DNA from: Caldilineaceae bacterium SB0661_bin_32
GTDB lineage: Bacteria > Chloroflexota > Anaerolineae > Caldilineales > Caldilineaceae
DNA length: 64,000 bases
Assembly: GCA_009841235.1 (NCBI GenBank)
Contig: VXMH01000071.1
Span: 1-64,000, forward strand
Direction of reading: 5' to 3'
The stretch's first letter is position 1; every line of letters starts with the position of its first letter. Both the position numbers and the translations under genes were made by a program. The notes beneath the pieces were generated by a model that was not told the DNA's origin, searched no databases, and saw only the letters and a program-made list of their open reading frames with translations. Shown here piece after piece: positions 42,258 to 52,489 of the stretch.

Positions 42258-42995
42258 GTGACCGACCAGCCCGACCGCGCAGCTCTGCGCGGCAATCCTT
42301 CATTCGTCTGGCGCGCCGGCCAGGCACGGCGCCTGCAGATGATCCTTGACGCGGCGCCGCAGCCGCTGCAACGCGCGCTGGTTGACGGATGCGGTGTGGG
42401 CGTCTACTTGCGGGCGCTGCAGCACTCTGTCCCTGAAGTTCACGGGATGGACATCGAGGGTGAGCATCTGCAGGCGGCCGCTGGTAACGTGCCCGGCGCA
42501 CCTCTGAACCTCAGCCAGTGTGAGCAACTCCCCTATCCCGAAGGGACTTTCGATCTGGTCCTGTCCCACGAGGTCCTGGAGCATGTACAGGACGACCGTC
42601 TGGCCGCGGCCGAAATCGTACGCGTCCTGCGGGTCGGGGGCCGCGCAGCTATTTTCGTCCCCAACCGCCTCTTTCCTTTTGAGACCCACGGCCACTACTG
42701 GCAGGGCGTCTACCATTTCGGCAATACGCCGTTGATCAACTATCTCCCGGACGCTTTGCGCCGCCAGCTTGCCCCTCACGTGCGAGCCTATACCCACTGC
42801 GGCCTCCTGGACCTGTTCACAGGAGAGCCCGTCCTCGTCCGGAGGCACACGCAGATCTTTCCCGGCTACGACGGCATCAACGCCCGGCGCCCGGCCATCG
42901 GGCGGCTCCTGCGAGCGTTCACTTACGCCCTGGAGCAGACGCCTCTCACGACCTTTGGCATCAGTCACTTTCTTGTGCTCGAAAAGGTCGAATAG
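42258..42995 (+). CDS. Class I SAM-dependent methyltransferase
   Basis: 245 residues. SAM-binding region LVDGCGVGVYLRALQ and the post-I acidic stretch HGMDIEGEHLQAA are visible, then a typical LSHEVLEHVQDD segment. The C-terminal half (NRLFPFETHGHYW) is like methyltransferases acting on small molecules or glycolipids. GTG start at 42258 follows GGGAGGAC. Same operon as ubiE (46-base gap). Substrate unknown. Confidence 0.83.
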   Translation: MTDQPDRAALRGNPSFVWRAGQARRLQMILDAAPQPLQRALVDGCGVGVYLRALQHSVPEVHGMDIEGEHLQAAAGNVPGAPLNLSQCEQLPYPEGTFDLVLSHEVLEHVQDDRLAAAEIVRVLRVGGRAAIFVPNRLFPFETHGHYWQGVYHFGNTPLINYLPDALRRQLAPHVRAYTHCGLLDLFTGEPVLVRRHTQIFPGYDGINARRPAIGRLLRAFTYALEQTPLTTFGISHFLVLEKVE

Positions 42996-43130
42996 CCAGT
43001 CCTGCCCCGTTATGACGCCCCGGCACGAGCAGGGGGATCTGCTGATTCACCCCAACGATGCCGCGACTCCCGCAGAATACAGAAGAGTTCATCAGCCTCT
43101 TCTCGCCAGACCGATGCATCTCAGGCGGAT

Positions 43131-43159
43131 TTGGGTCGGTATTGGGCAGATGCTAGAAT
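43131..43159 (+). promoter_or_regulatory. Extended -10 promoter of the penicillin-binding protein gene
   Basis: TTGGGT (43131-43136), 17-base spacer, TGC-TAGAAT (-10 at 43154-43159) with the extended TG motif. It lies about 130 bases before the GTG at 43293. Confidence 0.55.
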
Positions 43160-43169
43160 GCTGGCAAAG

Positions 43170-43193
43170 GCAGACCGCAGAAAAGCGGTCTGC
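43170..43193 (+). other. 5' hairpin of the penicillin-binding protein transcript
   Basis: GCAGACCGC (43170-43178) and GCGGTCTGC (43185-43193) are perfect complements with an AGAAAA loop. It begins about ten bases after the -10 box, so it would be at the very 5' end of the mRNA; there is no T-run after it. Confidence 0.55.
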
Positions 43194-43292
43194 GACATGG
43201 TTGAAAAGGCCCCGGGCGAAGAGAATGCAGGACAGGGTTGATTGCAAAGAAGATAAGCGCAGTGTCTCGGCAGATGGGAAAGGTCGACTGGT

Positions 43293-46200
43293 GTGGCGGA
43301 GATAAATCGCGGCCCAAGATCATTATCTGGCGCAGTAGGGCCCAGCAGATCCGCCCGTATCCTGGCGCACAGACGGCGGCGTTACCGGGCCAAGGCCAAC
43401 CGCGCCCGCCCGTGGCTATGGCTGTTCCAGGGGACGGCAGCTCTGCTTCTCGCAGTCCTCCTGACCGTAGGGGGCGCGGTCGGTGTGGCAGTTGCCAGCG
43501 TCTTCGGCATCTATACCTTCTATGCCGCGCAGCTGCCCGACGCCGGCATTATCGAACGCCAGCAGGAAAAGTTCGAGACCATCCGCTTCTACGACCGCAC
43601 TGGCAAGCACCTCCTCTATGAAAGCGTAGACCCCCGCCCCTTCCGCGGCGACCGCACCTACATGGCTCTGCGGGAGATGTCGCCCGCAGTCATTCAGGCC
43701 GCGGTCGCGCTTGAAGACCACAACTACTGGGACAATCCGGGCATAAACGTGCGCGGCCTGATGCGTGCCTTTGTCTCCAACCTGCAAGGCGGCAGCGTGC
43801 AGGGCGGCTCGTCGATCACCCAGCAGTTGATCAAGAATGTGGTGATTCCGGTGGAGGAACGGACGCAGCAGTCCTACGCCCGTAAGCTCAAGGAGGTCAT
43901 TCTGGCGATGGAGGTGACGCGCCGCTATGACAAGGGCAAGATCCTGGAGTGGTATCTCAACTACAATTTCTACGGCAACCTGGCCTATGGAATCGAGGCG
44001 GCCAGTCAGGTCTACTTTGGCAAGAGTGTCTCCGATCTCAGCGTGGCGGAAGCAGCCATGCTGGCGCCGATTCCCCAGTTTCCGGCACTCAATCCCATCG
44101 ACAATCCGGAGGACGCCAAGACCCGGCAGGGTGTGACGCTCCAGGTCATGGTGGATGCCGGGTATCTTACTCAGGCCGAGGCCGACGCCGCTTTTGCCCA
44201 GGAGCTGGATCTGCGGGGCTCGGTCGCAGAGCGTTTCGATATCATTACAGCCCCCCATTTCGCTCTGTATGCGCTCGAACGTATCAAAGACGAATTCAAC
44301 ACGGCCGACGACCCCTATCGCATCTGGAAAGAGGGGCTGACCGTCTACACGACACTGGACGTCGACCTGCAGAAATACGCCGAACAGGTGGCCCGCGACC
44401 ATATCTCCAGGCTGAACGAACAGGGCAGAAACGTCAACAACGCCTCCGTCGTCGTAATCAAACCGGAATCCGGCGAGATCCTGGCGATGGTCGGTTCGCT
44501 GGACTACAACAACGAGGAGATCGACGGACAGGTAAACGTCGCGATTTCAGAACGGCAGCCCGGATCCAGTTTCAAGCCCTATGTCTATCTGACCGGCCTG
44601 CTGCAGGGTATGAATGCCGCCTCGATGATCCTGGACGTTCGTACCGCATTTCAGCAAAACGACGGCTCCGTGTACGTCCCCGAAAACTATGACCGTCTCT
44701 ACCACGGTCCCGTCGGCCTGCGCGACGCCCTCGCCCAGTCGCTCAACATCCCCGCCATTCGCGTCATGGATCAGGTCGGCGTCGCCAACGCACTGCGCAC
44801 GGCCCATCAAATGGGCATCAACGGCCTCGACCGCGGTCTCAACTACTACGGACTCAATCTGGTGCTGGGAGGCGGCGAGGTCACACTTCTGGACCACACA
44901 TATGCTTACAGCGTGCTGGCCAATGGCGGCGTCATGGCCGGCAAGCCGGTCCCCCCGGAGTCCAGACGCAGCGGATTTCGCAACCTGGACCCCGTTGCGA
45001 TCTTGCAGGTCCACAACTCCCAAGAGGATATACTGAGCAGATATGACAGTCCCGACCAGGAGCGCATCATCAGCGCCGATGCCCAGTTTATCCTCGCCGA
45101 CATTATGAGCGACAATGTGGCCCGCTCACCCATGTTCGGCATCAATAACAATCTCGTGCTGGCGGATCGCAGGGTCAGTGCCAAGACCGGCACGACCAAC
45201 GGCTGGAAGGACGCCTGGACGGTCGGTTTTACCCCCCAGTTGACCGTCGGTGTCTGGATTGGCAACACTGACAACGAGTCGATGAACAACGTTACCGGCG
45301 CATCGGGCGCAGCGCCGATCTGGAAGAGCGTGATGGAGCGTTACCATGAAGGGCTGCCCTATCGCTGGTATGAACGCCCCCCCAATGTCGTCGCCGAGAC
45401 GGTCTGTCAACCGAGCGGCCTGCAGCCTTCGCCGGACTGCCAGCGTCAGAGGGTAGAGCTGTTCATTGCGGGCACCGAGCCGAAGGTCGTCGATAACCTG
45501 TGGCAGCCCTTCGATATCGACAACCGCAACGGACTTCTCGCCAGGGCCTCCACGCCGGCAGAGGAGCGGGAGACCAAGGTCTATCTCATCCTGCCTCCTG
45601 AAGCCGAAGATTGGGTGAGCGGCAGCGGTATCGAACAGCCGCCCCAGGGCCAGAGTCCGGAGGATTTCATCGACTTTGATCCGGATGTCGCCATCACTTT
45701 CCCTCCGCCCGGCGGCTACATCGGCGGCCAGGTCGAGATCCTCGGCAATGCCCGCGGGGGGAATTTCGCCAACTATCGCCTCGAATTCGGAAGCGGCCAT
45801 GAACCAACGCAGTGGACGCAGATCGGTCCGGAACACGCCCAGCAGCACGCCAACGGCCTGTTGGAACTGTTCGATACCGAGGGACTTGAAGAAGGGCAGT
45901 ATACGCTGCGGCTGACCGTCCGGTATCATGACGGCAACGTGCGCATCTGGGATGCTCCAATCACAATCGACAATACGCCGCCGACCGTAGAGATCAGCGA
46001 TCCGGAGCCGGACGCACTCTACGTGTTGAACGAGGACGACCAGATCAACATCAACGCGCTCGTTAACGATGAATGGGCAATGGACCGTGTCGAATTTGCG
46101 ATCGATGGAACCTGGTTCATTACCCGTACTGTGGCCCCTTACAACGAGCGCTGGCCTCTTGAGCTTCGCTATGAGACCGTCGAGTCGTCCGAAACCCGGA

Positions 46201-46406
46201 ACTGGCCCGCTTTTCAGTCGGATGATGAAGACATTCGCCCTGGCCGAATCCGTGAATTTGAGGATGGATTCGCGGCGATCTACTCAGGCAGCGGCATCTA
46301 TCTGGAGCGTCATCTCATAAAAGTACGCGCCTTTGACCGCGCCGGCAATGAGACGGAAAGCGATGAAGTGCAGGTATACGTCCGGCAGCCGCTGCCCGAC
46401 CGGTGA
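43293..46406 (+). CDS. mrcA: Class A penicillin-binding protein (PBP1A-like) with long Ig-like C-terminal extension
   Basis: Bifunctional cell-wall synthase, 1037 residues, anchored by a helix near residues 48-75 with the rest outside. Glycosyltransferase GT51 domain: catalytic Glu141 in ALEDHNYWD, then GGSSITQQLIKN. Transpeptidase domain: S-x-x-K at Ser425-Lys428 (PGSSFK), AQSLNIPAI, and K-T-G at 631-633 (SAKTGTTNG). After about residue 700 come C-terminal modules with Ig-like character (VAITFPPPGGYIGGQVEI and VEISDPEPDALYVLNEDD), which make the protein longer than a typical PBP1A. The GTG at 43293 has GGGAAAGG nine bases upstream. Confidence 0.92.
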   Translation: MAEINRGPRSLSGAVGPSRSARILAHRRRRYRAKANRARPWLWLFQGTAALLLAVLLTVGGAVGVAVASVFGIYTFYAAQLPDAGIIERQQEKFETIRFYDRTGKHLLYESVDPRPFRGDRTYMALREMSPAVIQAAVALEDHNYWDNPGINVRGLMRAFVSNLQGGSVQGGSSITQQLIKNVVIPVEERTQQSYARKLKEVILAMEVTRRYDKGKILEWYLNYNFYGNLAYGIEAASQVYFGKSVSDLSVAEAAMLAPIPQFPALNPIDNPEDAKTRQGVTLQVMVDAGYLTQAEADAAFAQELDLRGSVAERFDIITAPHFALYALERIKDEFNTADDPYRIWKEGLTVYTTLDVDLQKYAEQVARDHISRLNEQGRNVNNASVVVIKPESGEILAMVGSLDYNNEEIDGQVNVAISERQPGSSFKPYVYLTGLLQGMNAASMILDVRTAFQQNDGSVYVPENYDRLYHGPVGLRDALAQSLNIPAIRVMDQVGVANALRTAHQMGINGLDRGLNYYGLNLVLGGGEVTLLDHTYAYSVLANGGVMAGKPVPPESRRSGFRNLDPVAILQVHNSQEDILSRYDSPDQERIISADAQFILADIMSDNVARSPMFGINNNLVLADRRVSAKTGTTNGWKDAWTVGFTPQLTVGVWIGNTDNESMNNVTGASGAAPIWKSVMERYHEGLPYRWYERPPNVVAETVCQPSGLQPSPDCQRQRVELFIAGTEPKVVDNLWQPFDIDNRNGLLARASTPAEERETKVYLILPPEAEDWVSGSGIEQPPQGQSPEDFIDFDPDVAITFPPPGGYIGGQVEILGNARGGNFANYRLEFGSGHEPTQWTQIGPEHAQQHANGLLELFDTEGLEEGQYTLRLTVRYHDGNVRIWDAPITIDNTPPTVEISDPEPDALYVLNEDDQININALVNDEWAMDRVEFAIDGTWFITRTVAPYNERWPLELRYETVESSETRNWPAFQSDDEDIRPGRIREFEDGFAAIYSGSGIYLERHLIKVRAFDRAGNETESDEVQVYVRQPLPDR

Positions 46407-46457
46407 CCGGTGCGTCAGCCGGTTGCTCGCAGTCGAAGATTGCAAGTAAGGTTAGCT

Positions 46458-47288
46458 ATGCCGAACATTCTTGTTACGAATGACGATGGCGTTCACGCAG
46501 ACAGCATATGTGTGCTGGCCGCGGCGCTCGACGACTTGGGCAGTGTCACAGTCGTTGCTCCGGAGAGGAACTGGAGCGCCTCCGGGCACCCCAAGACGCT
46601 GCACAAGCCACTGCGATTGGCGCCGATCAGCTGGCCCGACGGGCGCCGCGTCTACGCCTGCAGCGGCGCACCTTCCGACTGCGTCGCCCTGGCCATTCTC
46701 GGCGCGCCGTACACGCCGAACAATTCATCGCCGCATCTGGCCGCAGGTGAACCGAGAGACGCTTACGACCTGGTGGTCAGCGGTGTAAACGACACCTTCA
46801 ATCTCGGTTGCGATGTTCTCTATAGCGGCACCGTGGCGGCGGCGATGGAGTCCCTGGTGATGGGTGTACCGTCTCTGGCGCTCAGCACCGGATCCGTAGA
46901 AGGTTTCGAAATCGCCGATTCCGATGCCTGGCAGAACGCCGCCAGGTACGCCCGCACGCTGGCGGCCGCCGCGCTCAACCGGCCGCTGCCTCCGCAGACC
47001 ATGCTTAACGTCAACGTGCCGCGGCGTCCGGCAGATCGGATCCACGGCCTGCGCTACACATTCCTGGGCCGGCGCATCTACGGGGATGTGCTGGTCGCCC
47101 GCGACGATCCGTGGGGCAAGCCGTACTACTGGATTGGCGGCGAAGTCCCAACCGGAATCGCCGACGCCGGCAGTGACTTTGGCGCAATCGAAAGCGGATA
47201 CGTCAGCGTCTCACCACTGGGCATCGACCTGACCAGACATGAAGTCCTGGCCGATCTGGCTGCAGACGCCTGGGCTCTACCCAACTGA
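46458..47288 (+). CDS. surE: 5'/3'-nucleotidase SurE
   Basis: Cytosolic survival-protein-E nucleotidase, 276 residues from the ATG at 46458. The N-terminal metal motif ILVTNDDGVHADSICVLA with Asp8-Asp9 equivalent, the substrate stretch WSASGHPKTLHKPLRL, GAPSDCVALAIL and the phosphatase segment VSGVNDTFNLGCDVLYSGTV all match SurE. The frame could start at 46410, but TAAGG upstream of 46458 and the family start favour 46458. Confidence 0.9.
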   Translation: MPNILVTNDDGVHADSICVLAAALDDLGSVTVVAPERNWSASGHPKTLHKPLRLAPISWPDGRRVYACSGAPSDCVALAILGAPYTPNNSSPHLAAGEPRDAYDLVVSGVNDTFNLGCDVLYSGTVAAAMESLVMGVPSLALSTGSVEGFEIADSDAWQNAARYARTLAAAALNRPLPPQTMLNVNVPRRPADRIHGLRYTFLGRRIYGDVLVARDDPWGKPYYWIGGEVPTGIADAGSDFGAIESGYVSVSPLGIDLTRHEVLADLAADAWALPN

Positions 47289-47466
47289 ACGCGGCCAGGA
47301 TCCCGCCGATGAGGCCTTTTGACAGCTTCAGGCGCACGCGTAAGCAGCGGGAAAGGTCTGCGGGGGGCGGGGTAGGGATACTTCTCAGGTCTGCGGCAGC
47401 GTCATTTGGATTGACACGGCTGCCGGGTACGGAGAGCCGGTAACGCAGAGACTGCTGTCAGTCTTG

Positions 47467-47491
47467 GCGCGTCGCTTTCGGGCGCGACGCA
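47467..47491. other. Hairpin before the PH/DUF1648 gene
   Basis: GCGTCGC (47469-47475) and GCGACGC (47484-47490) form a 7-bp stem. Bases 47466-47486 match 50181-50201 at 19 of 21 positions. The ribosome-binding site AGGGG (47491-47495) starts right after the stem, so folding could affect translation. Confidence 0.45.
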
Positions 47492-47503
47492 GGGGTTATC
47501 GAT

Positions 47504-48403
47504 TTGTCACGGATGGTCTACACACCTCCTTCAGATGGGTCTCGGTGGCAGGGCTTGGCCGCGCTCTGCTGGTTGGTCCTGACCGATGCAATCATCATTG
47601 CCTGGGTAGCGCTGAAGCAGGTTGGCTGGAGCAGCTTCCTGCTCCTTCTGGTCTTTTTTGCCACGCTGCCCGTCCTTGTCCATCTGATGGTGCGCACATG
47701 GGGGGCGTTCAATCTTGAGTACTGGCTCGACCGCAATGCCTTGCGAGTCCGCTGGGCCGGTATACGCCAGGTGATTCCGCTTCACAGCATACGCCGCATC
47801 GTCGAAGGCGTTGACGAGATGTCCTCGCGACCCTCATTGCTGGACTGGCCTTCACCCTTTGTTCGCATCGTAGAAGGAGGGCAGGGGCGGCGTCTGGTGC
47901 GCCTGGCCAGCGTTCCTCTCGACCAATGTCTGCTCATCGAAACCGACAGCGGCATTTTTGCCATATCCCCAGAGGACCCGGTCGGCTTTCTTGAAGAGTT
48001 GCAAGCTCTCAATCGCCTTGGTCAAGCACGCACGCTGCCTCTGGTGCGCGAGCAGCCTACCAACTACTATGCCCTGGCGACCGAATCCGCGGCGGGCCGC
48101 TGGTTGCTTCTGGCTGGGCTGATCGGCTGCCTCGCACTCTTCGGCTATCTCATGATCCTCTTCCCGGATTTGCCGGAAGCGCTCGTTTTTCATTACAATC
48201 GACAAGGTGTGCCGGACAGCGTCAGGCCCAAGAACGCACTCTTTCTGCTTCCTGTCATCGGCCTCCTGACATACTTGACCAATACGATGGCCGGCCTGTG
48301 GATGAGACTGCAAGGTCAGCTTTCCGGCGCCTACCTGTTCTGGACCGGTTCGCTTCTTGTGCAAGCCCTATCGCTTCTGGCGCTCCTGAGCCTGACCATT
48401 TGA
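47504..48403 (+). CDS. Bacterial PH-like/DUF1648 membrane protein
   Basis: 299 residues. Two N-terminal helices (LAALCWLVLTDAIIIAWVAL and FLLLLVFFATLPVLVHLMV) are followed by a PH-like domain (WLDRNALRVRWAGIRQVIPL region, about residues 75-160). Then comes a DUF1648-type membrane region: the LPEALVFHYNRQGVPDSV signature and flanking helices. The TTG at 47504 sits eight bases after AGGGG; an ATG at 47513 is the alternative. Function unknown. Confidence 0.72.
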   Translation: MSRMVYTPPSDGSRWQGLAALCWLVLTDAIIIAWVALKQVGWSSFLLLLVFFATLPVLVHLMVRTWGAFNLEYWLDRNALRVRWAGIRQVIPLHSIRRIVEGVDEMSSRPSLLDWPSPFVRIVEGGQGRRLVRLASVPLDQCLLIETDSGIFAISPEDPVGFLEELQALNRLGQARTLPLVREQPTNYYALATESAAGRWLLLAGLIGCLALFGYLMILFPDLPEALVFHYNRQGVPDSVRPKNALFLLPVIGLLTYLTNTMAGLWMRLQGQLSGAYLFWTGSLLVQALSLLALLSLTI

Positions 48404-48548
48404 ACCGAGTTGGTATCCTGTGCTCGGAGAAGATACGGTAGTTCAATTGCAAACAGGATTTCCTGAATCGCTCGACGCGTCAATCGGAAACTTCGCTGAC
48501 CACAGCCCAACGGTTTTCGCTGCGACCCAGTCGGCCGAGGAGTTCTTT

Positions 48549-49310
48549 GTGTCGCGCCCTTTCCTGACCATTATTATTCCCGCCTATAACGAAGCACAGC
48601 GTCTTCCCGATTCACTGACAAGAATTGCTACGTATTTGCGGAGTCAAACCTTTACAACCGAGATACTGGTGGTGGAAAATCGGTCGACCGACGAAACCAG
48701 CGCCGTTGTACGCGATTTTGCGAGAACGGTTGCAGCCTCAGATCCATTTACGCTGGAACTGCTTCACAGTGCGCCGGGCAAAGGGGCAGCCGTGAAGACG
48801 GGGATGCTGGTCGGCAAAGGTGACTACCTGTTTATCTGCGATGCCGATCTTTCAATGCCTATCGAAGAGGTCGAGAAATTCCTGCCGCCGCAGCAGGAGC
48901 AAAATGGATTTGACGTCGCCATCGCCAGCCGCGAGATAGCCGGCGCCGTGCGTTACAACGAGCCCTTCTATCGTCATCTGATGGGGCGGGTCTTCAACCA
49001 CGTAGTGCAGAGGCTGATTATGCCGGGGATCGAGGATACCCAGTGCGGATTCAAGATGTTTACGCGGGAAGCGGCCGCCCAGGTCTTTCCCCACCAGACG
49101 ATAGACGGCTGGGGGTTCGACCCTGAAATTCTGTACATCAGCCGCATTCGCGGATTGCACCTGATCGAAGTGCCAATCAACTGGTATTACATGGCAGAGA
49201 GTCGGGTCAATCCCATCCTCGACACGATTAATATGGTGCGAGAAGTCTTACGCATTCGTGTTAACGGGCTTCGCGGGATCTACGAGCAGGTCCCCAGGAC
49301 GACGGAGTAG
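48549..49310 (+). CDS. Dolichyl-phosphate-type glycosyltransferase (GT2)
   Basis: Membrane-associated glycosyltransferase that transfers a sugar from a nucleotide donor to a polyprenyl phosphate, 253 residues from GTG 48549 with GAGGAG six bases upstream. A longer frame to 48420 adds 43 residues without family similarity. Motifs: TIIIPAYNEAQRLPDSL, the acidic nucleotide-sugar motif ICDADLSMP, and the acceptor-side DTQCGFKMF and WGFDPEIL. No C-terminal membrane helices are seen, unlike DPM/GtrB proteins. It could supply the donor for the GT39-like enzyme at 57876. Confidence 0.85.
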   Translation: MSRPFLTIIIPAYNEAQRLPDSLTRIATYLRSQTFTTEILVVENRSTDETSAVVRDFARTVAASDPFTLELLHSAPGKGAAVKTGMLVGKGDYLFICDADLSMPIEEVEKFLPPQQEQNGFDVAIASREIAGAVRYNEPFYRHLMGRVFNHVVQRLIMPGIEDTQCGFKMFTREAAAQVFPHQTIDGWGFDPEILYISRIRGLHLIEVPINWYYMAESRVNPILDTINMVREVLRIRVNGLRGIYEQVPRTTE

Positions 49311-49399
49311 CATCTACCCGCCACTTCCGCAATTGCAGGTCGTGCCCGGCCCCCACCGCAAGAATCGCCAACGACGGCCTTAACCTTCCGGACTACCTG

Positions 49400-50089
49400 T
49401 CAGGCTGTTGAAGACGGGCCAAACTCCAGGCTCGCCAGCCAAATCTGCACACCGTTCGCCACGAAATGTGCGACCAGCGGGGTAAGCAGGCTCTGGCGCC
49501 AAACGAACATAAGCCCAAATATGGCGCCGGCCGTACCCGCGCCGACGATGCCCCACGTTCCTTGCGGGCTGTGCAGCAGGCCGAATATTACGCTGAAGCC
49601 AATGATCAGCCAGGCGGTCGGGAGCAAGGGCGAAAGCCCGCCGATGAGCAGGCTGCGAAACAGGACCTCCTCGAACAGTACGCTCAGCAGCAAGGCAAAT
49701 GGCAGCAGCCCCGCCTCCCTCCGACTTCGAGGCACGACCAGCTCCAGAATCGAACGGTAGAACCTGGTATCAGTGTAGCGCGTGACAAACCGTCCCATGC
49801 CCACGAAAATCAACGCCAATCCCAGGCCGGCCAGGGCCCCGGTCACAATCTGGGACCCGGCATTTGGAATCTGCCATCCCAGCGTCTCCGGCGGCAGGCC
49901 GCTGCCTCTGCCCAGAAGCAGGCATATGACCAAGACAGCTGCCCTGAGAGCATTTTCGGCTGGGAGCAGCAGTAGATTCTCCTGCGGTTGCCAGGAGCGC
50001 AACAGGCGGGCGGTCTTATACGCGCCGTACCCGACAATCGCGGTGATGAGCAGAGTCAATATGGCAAACAGTGCATAGCGCCAGTCCAT
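49400..50089 (-). CDS. CPBP-family intramembrane metalloprotease
   Basis: 229-residue, multi-helix membrane protein of the CAAX protease/bacteriocin-processing type. Catalytic motifs: E-E-x-x-x-R ([14 protein letters not shown]), a His in FGLLHSPQG and a C-terminal H-x-x-x-N ([11 protein letters not shown]). It converges on the glycosyltransferase with an 89-base gap showing no clear terminator. Role may be processing of small exported or membrane peptides. Confidence 0.83.
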   Translation of the reverse strand: MDWRYALFAILTLLITAIVGYGAYKTARLLRSWQPQENLLLLPAENALRAAVLVICLLLGRGSGLPPETLGWQIPNAGSQIVTGALAGLGLALIFVGMGRFVTRYTDTRFYRSILELVVPRSRREAGLLPFALLLSVLFEEVLFRSLLIGGLSPLLPTAWLIIGFSVIFGLLHSPQGTWGIVGAGTAGAIFGLMFVWRQSLLTPLVAHFVANGVQIWLASLEFGPSSTA

Positions 50090-50129
50090 GACCTAAGTGT
50101 AGGTCACAGTCGGCGATGCATTCAAATGT

Positions 50130-50157
50130 TTGTATATCTTCAATCTATTGCTATACT
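50130..50157 (+). promoter_or_regulatory. Sigma70-type promoter of the acyl-CoA dehydrogenase/ETF operon
   Basis: TTGTAT (50130-50135), 16-base spacer, TATACT (50152-50157), in a clearly AT-rich stretch. It precedes the attenuator-like region. Confidence 0.6.
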
Positions 50158-50180
50158 GAGCCCCTCATTACTTTTAATCT

Positions 50181-50255
50181 GGCGCGTCGCTGTTGGGCGC
50201 GCCGAAGAGGAGCGTTCCTCTTCTTCGGCGGAGACAAAGGCGTCTCCGCCTTTTT
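50181..50255 (+). terminator. Attenuator-like leader with three mutually overlapping hairpins and a terminator
   Basis: Stem A is GGCGCG (50181-50186) with CGCGCC (50198-50203). Stem B is CGCCGAAGA then GGA (50200-50211) with TCC then TCTTCGGCG (in 50216-50230), with a three-base bulge. Stem C is GGCGGAGAC (50227-50235) with GTCTCCGCC (50242-50250), then TTTTT. Stem C is a textbook intrinsic terminator. A shares bases with B, and B with C, so they are mutually exclusive: if B forms, C cannot. Confidence 0.55.
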
Positions 50256-50332
50256 CTTCGACGCGTCATCGTAGACTGTCACCGCGGCCCATCGCATACA
50301 CGCCCGCCGGCAGTCGGGAAAGGACCTATCCG

Positions 50333-51544
50333 ATGGCTTCTTCAACCGAATTGCTGTACTCGGAAGAGCACAATCTGGTACGCAAGATGGCATATGACTT
50401 TACCCGAAACGAGGTCATGCCAATCATTGCAGAACACGATCGAAAACATACCTTCCCTTTTGAACTGTTGCCCAAGATGGCGCAGCTTGGCTTTCTTGGC
50501 ATCTGTCTGCCTGTATGCTACGGCGGCGCCGGTATGGACTTTCTGTCATTGGGTATCGTTTCCGAAGCGCTGGAATACGGGGATTCGTCCGTGCGCGAGA
50601 CGGTCGCGGTTCATCTCGCGCTGCACGCGCTTCCAATATTTCAGTGGGGGACTGAAGAGCAGAAGGAGACCTTTCTGCCGGGCCTTGCCTGCGGAGACCA
50701 TGTCGCCTGTTTTGGACTGACCGAGCCGGGCGCCGGGTCGGACGTTGCGGCCATCCAGACGCGCGCCGTAAGTGAGGGCGGTGACTACATCCTCACCGGC
50801 GAAAAAATGTGGATAACCCTGGCCGACGTGGCCGACCGGTTCCTCGTTTTCGCCAAGACGCAGCCGGACCAGGGTGCGCGCGGTATCACTGCCTTCATCC
50901 TGGAACGCGGCTGGCAGGGCCTTACCACCGGCACGCTTGAAGGCAAGATGGGCGTCAGGGCCAGCAATACCGGCTGGATCAACATGCAGGACGTGCGGGT
51001 GCCGGCCGGTCACCGCCTGGGGGAGGAAGGTGAGGGCTTCAAGATCGCGATGAGTTGCCTCGATAACGCCCGCTTCGGTGTCGCGGCTGGTTCGGTGGGC
51101 ATCATTCGCGCCTGCATCGACGAGTCGGTCAAATATGCCTTGCAACGCAAGACGTTCGGCAAACCGATCGCTGAACACCAGCTTGTCCAGCAGATGATCG
51201 CCCAAATGCAGCAGGACCTGGATATCGGCGAACTGCTGGTGTGGAAGGCCGGGACCCTCAAGAATCAGGGGGTACGCAATACCCGGGAGACCAGTATGGC
51301 CAAGTGGTTCTGCACCGAAGCCGCACGCCGGGCCGCCGACAACGCCGTCCAGGTTCATGGAGCCTACGGATATTCAGATGAGTACAATGTGGAACGCCAT
51401 CTACGCAATACAAAGAGCGCTGTGATCTACGAAGGCACCAGTCAGATTCACACGCTGATGCAGGCCGCGTACACCTTGGGCATGCGCGAGGATCGCCCGT
51501 TGCGCTGCCCCATGCCGGCTTACGACCCGGATTCCTGGCAATAG
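50333..51544 (+). CDS. Acyl-CoA dehydrogenase
   Basis: Flavoenzyme that oxidises acyl-CoA to enoyl-CoA and passes electrons to ETF, 403 residues. The FAD/substrate signature [15 protein letters not shown] and later [28 protein letters not shown] are typical. The catalytic Glu is probably Glu367 ([11 protein letters not shown]), followed by PLRC and other C-terminal residues. ATG at 50333 has GGGAAAGGA upstream. First gene of an operon with etfB, etfA and thrC. Confidence 0.9.
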   Translation: MASSTELLYSEEHNLVRKMAYDFTRNEVMPIIAEHDRKHTFPFELLPKMAQLGFLGICLPVCYGGAGMDFLSLGIVSEALEYGDSSVRETVAVHLALHALPIFQWGTEEQKETFLPGLACGDHVACFGLTEPGAGSDVAAIQTRAVSEGGDYILTGEKMWITLADVADRFLVFAKTQPDQGARGITAFILERGWQGLTTGTLEGKMGVRASNTGWINMQDVRVPAGHRLGEEGEGFKIAMSCLDNARFGVAAGSVGIIRACIDESVKYALQRKTFGKPIAEHQLVQQMIAQMQQDLDIGELLVWKAGTLKNQGVRNTRETSMAKWFCTEAARRAADNAVQVHGAYGYSDEYNVERHLRNTKSAVIYEGTSQIHTLMQAAYTLGMREDRPLRCPMPAYDPDSWQ

Positions 51545-51628
51545 AGGGCGAACTGCCGCGCACGACCAGAGGCCGCATCTTCCGGAACTGGTCTGGTGGC
51601 GTGCAGTCTCTCACGAAAGGAGCGCTGT

Positions 51629-52414
<786 letters not shown>

Positions 52415-52489
52415 AGCGATGTAAATGGGAGGCAACGGGAATAACTACCCGCTCGCCTCTCGAAAGCTCTCTCCGAGAGAGGGAAAACG

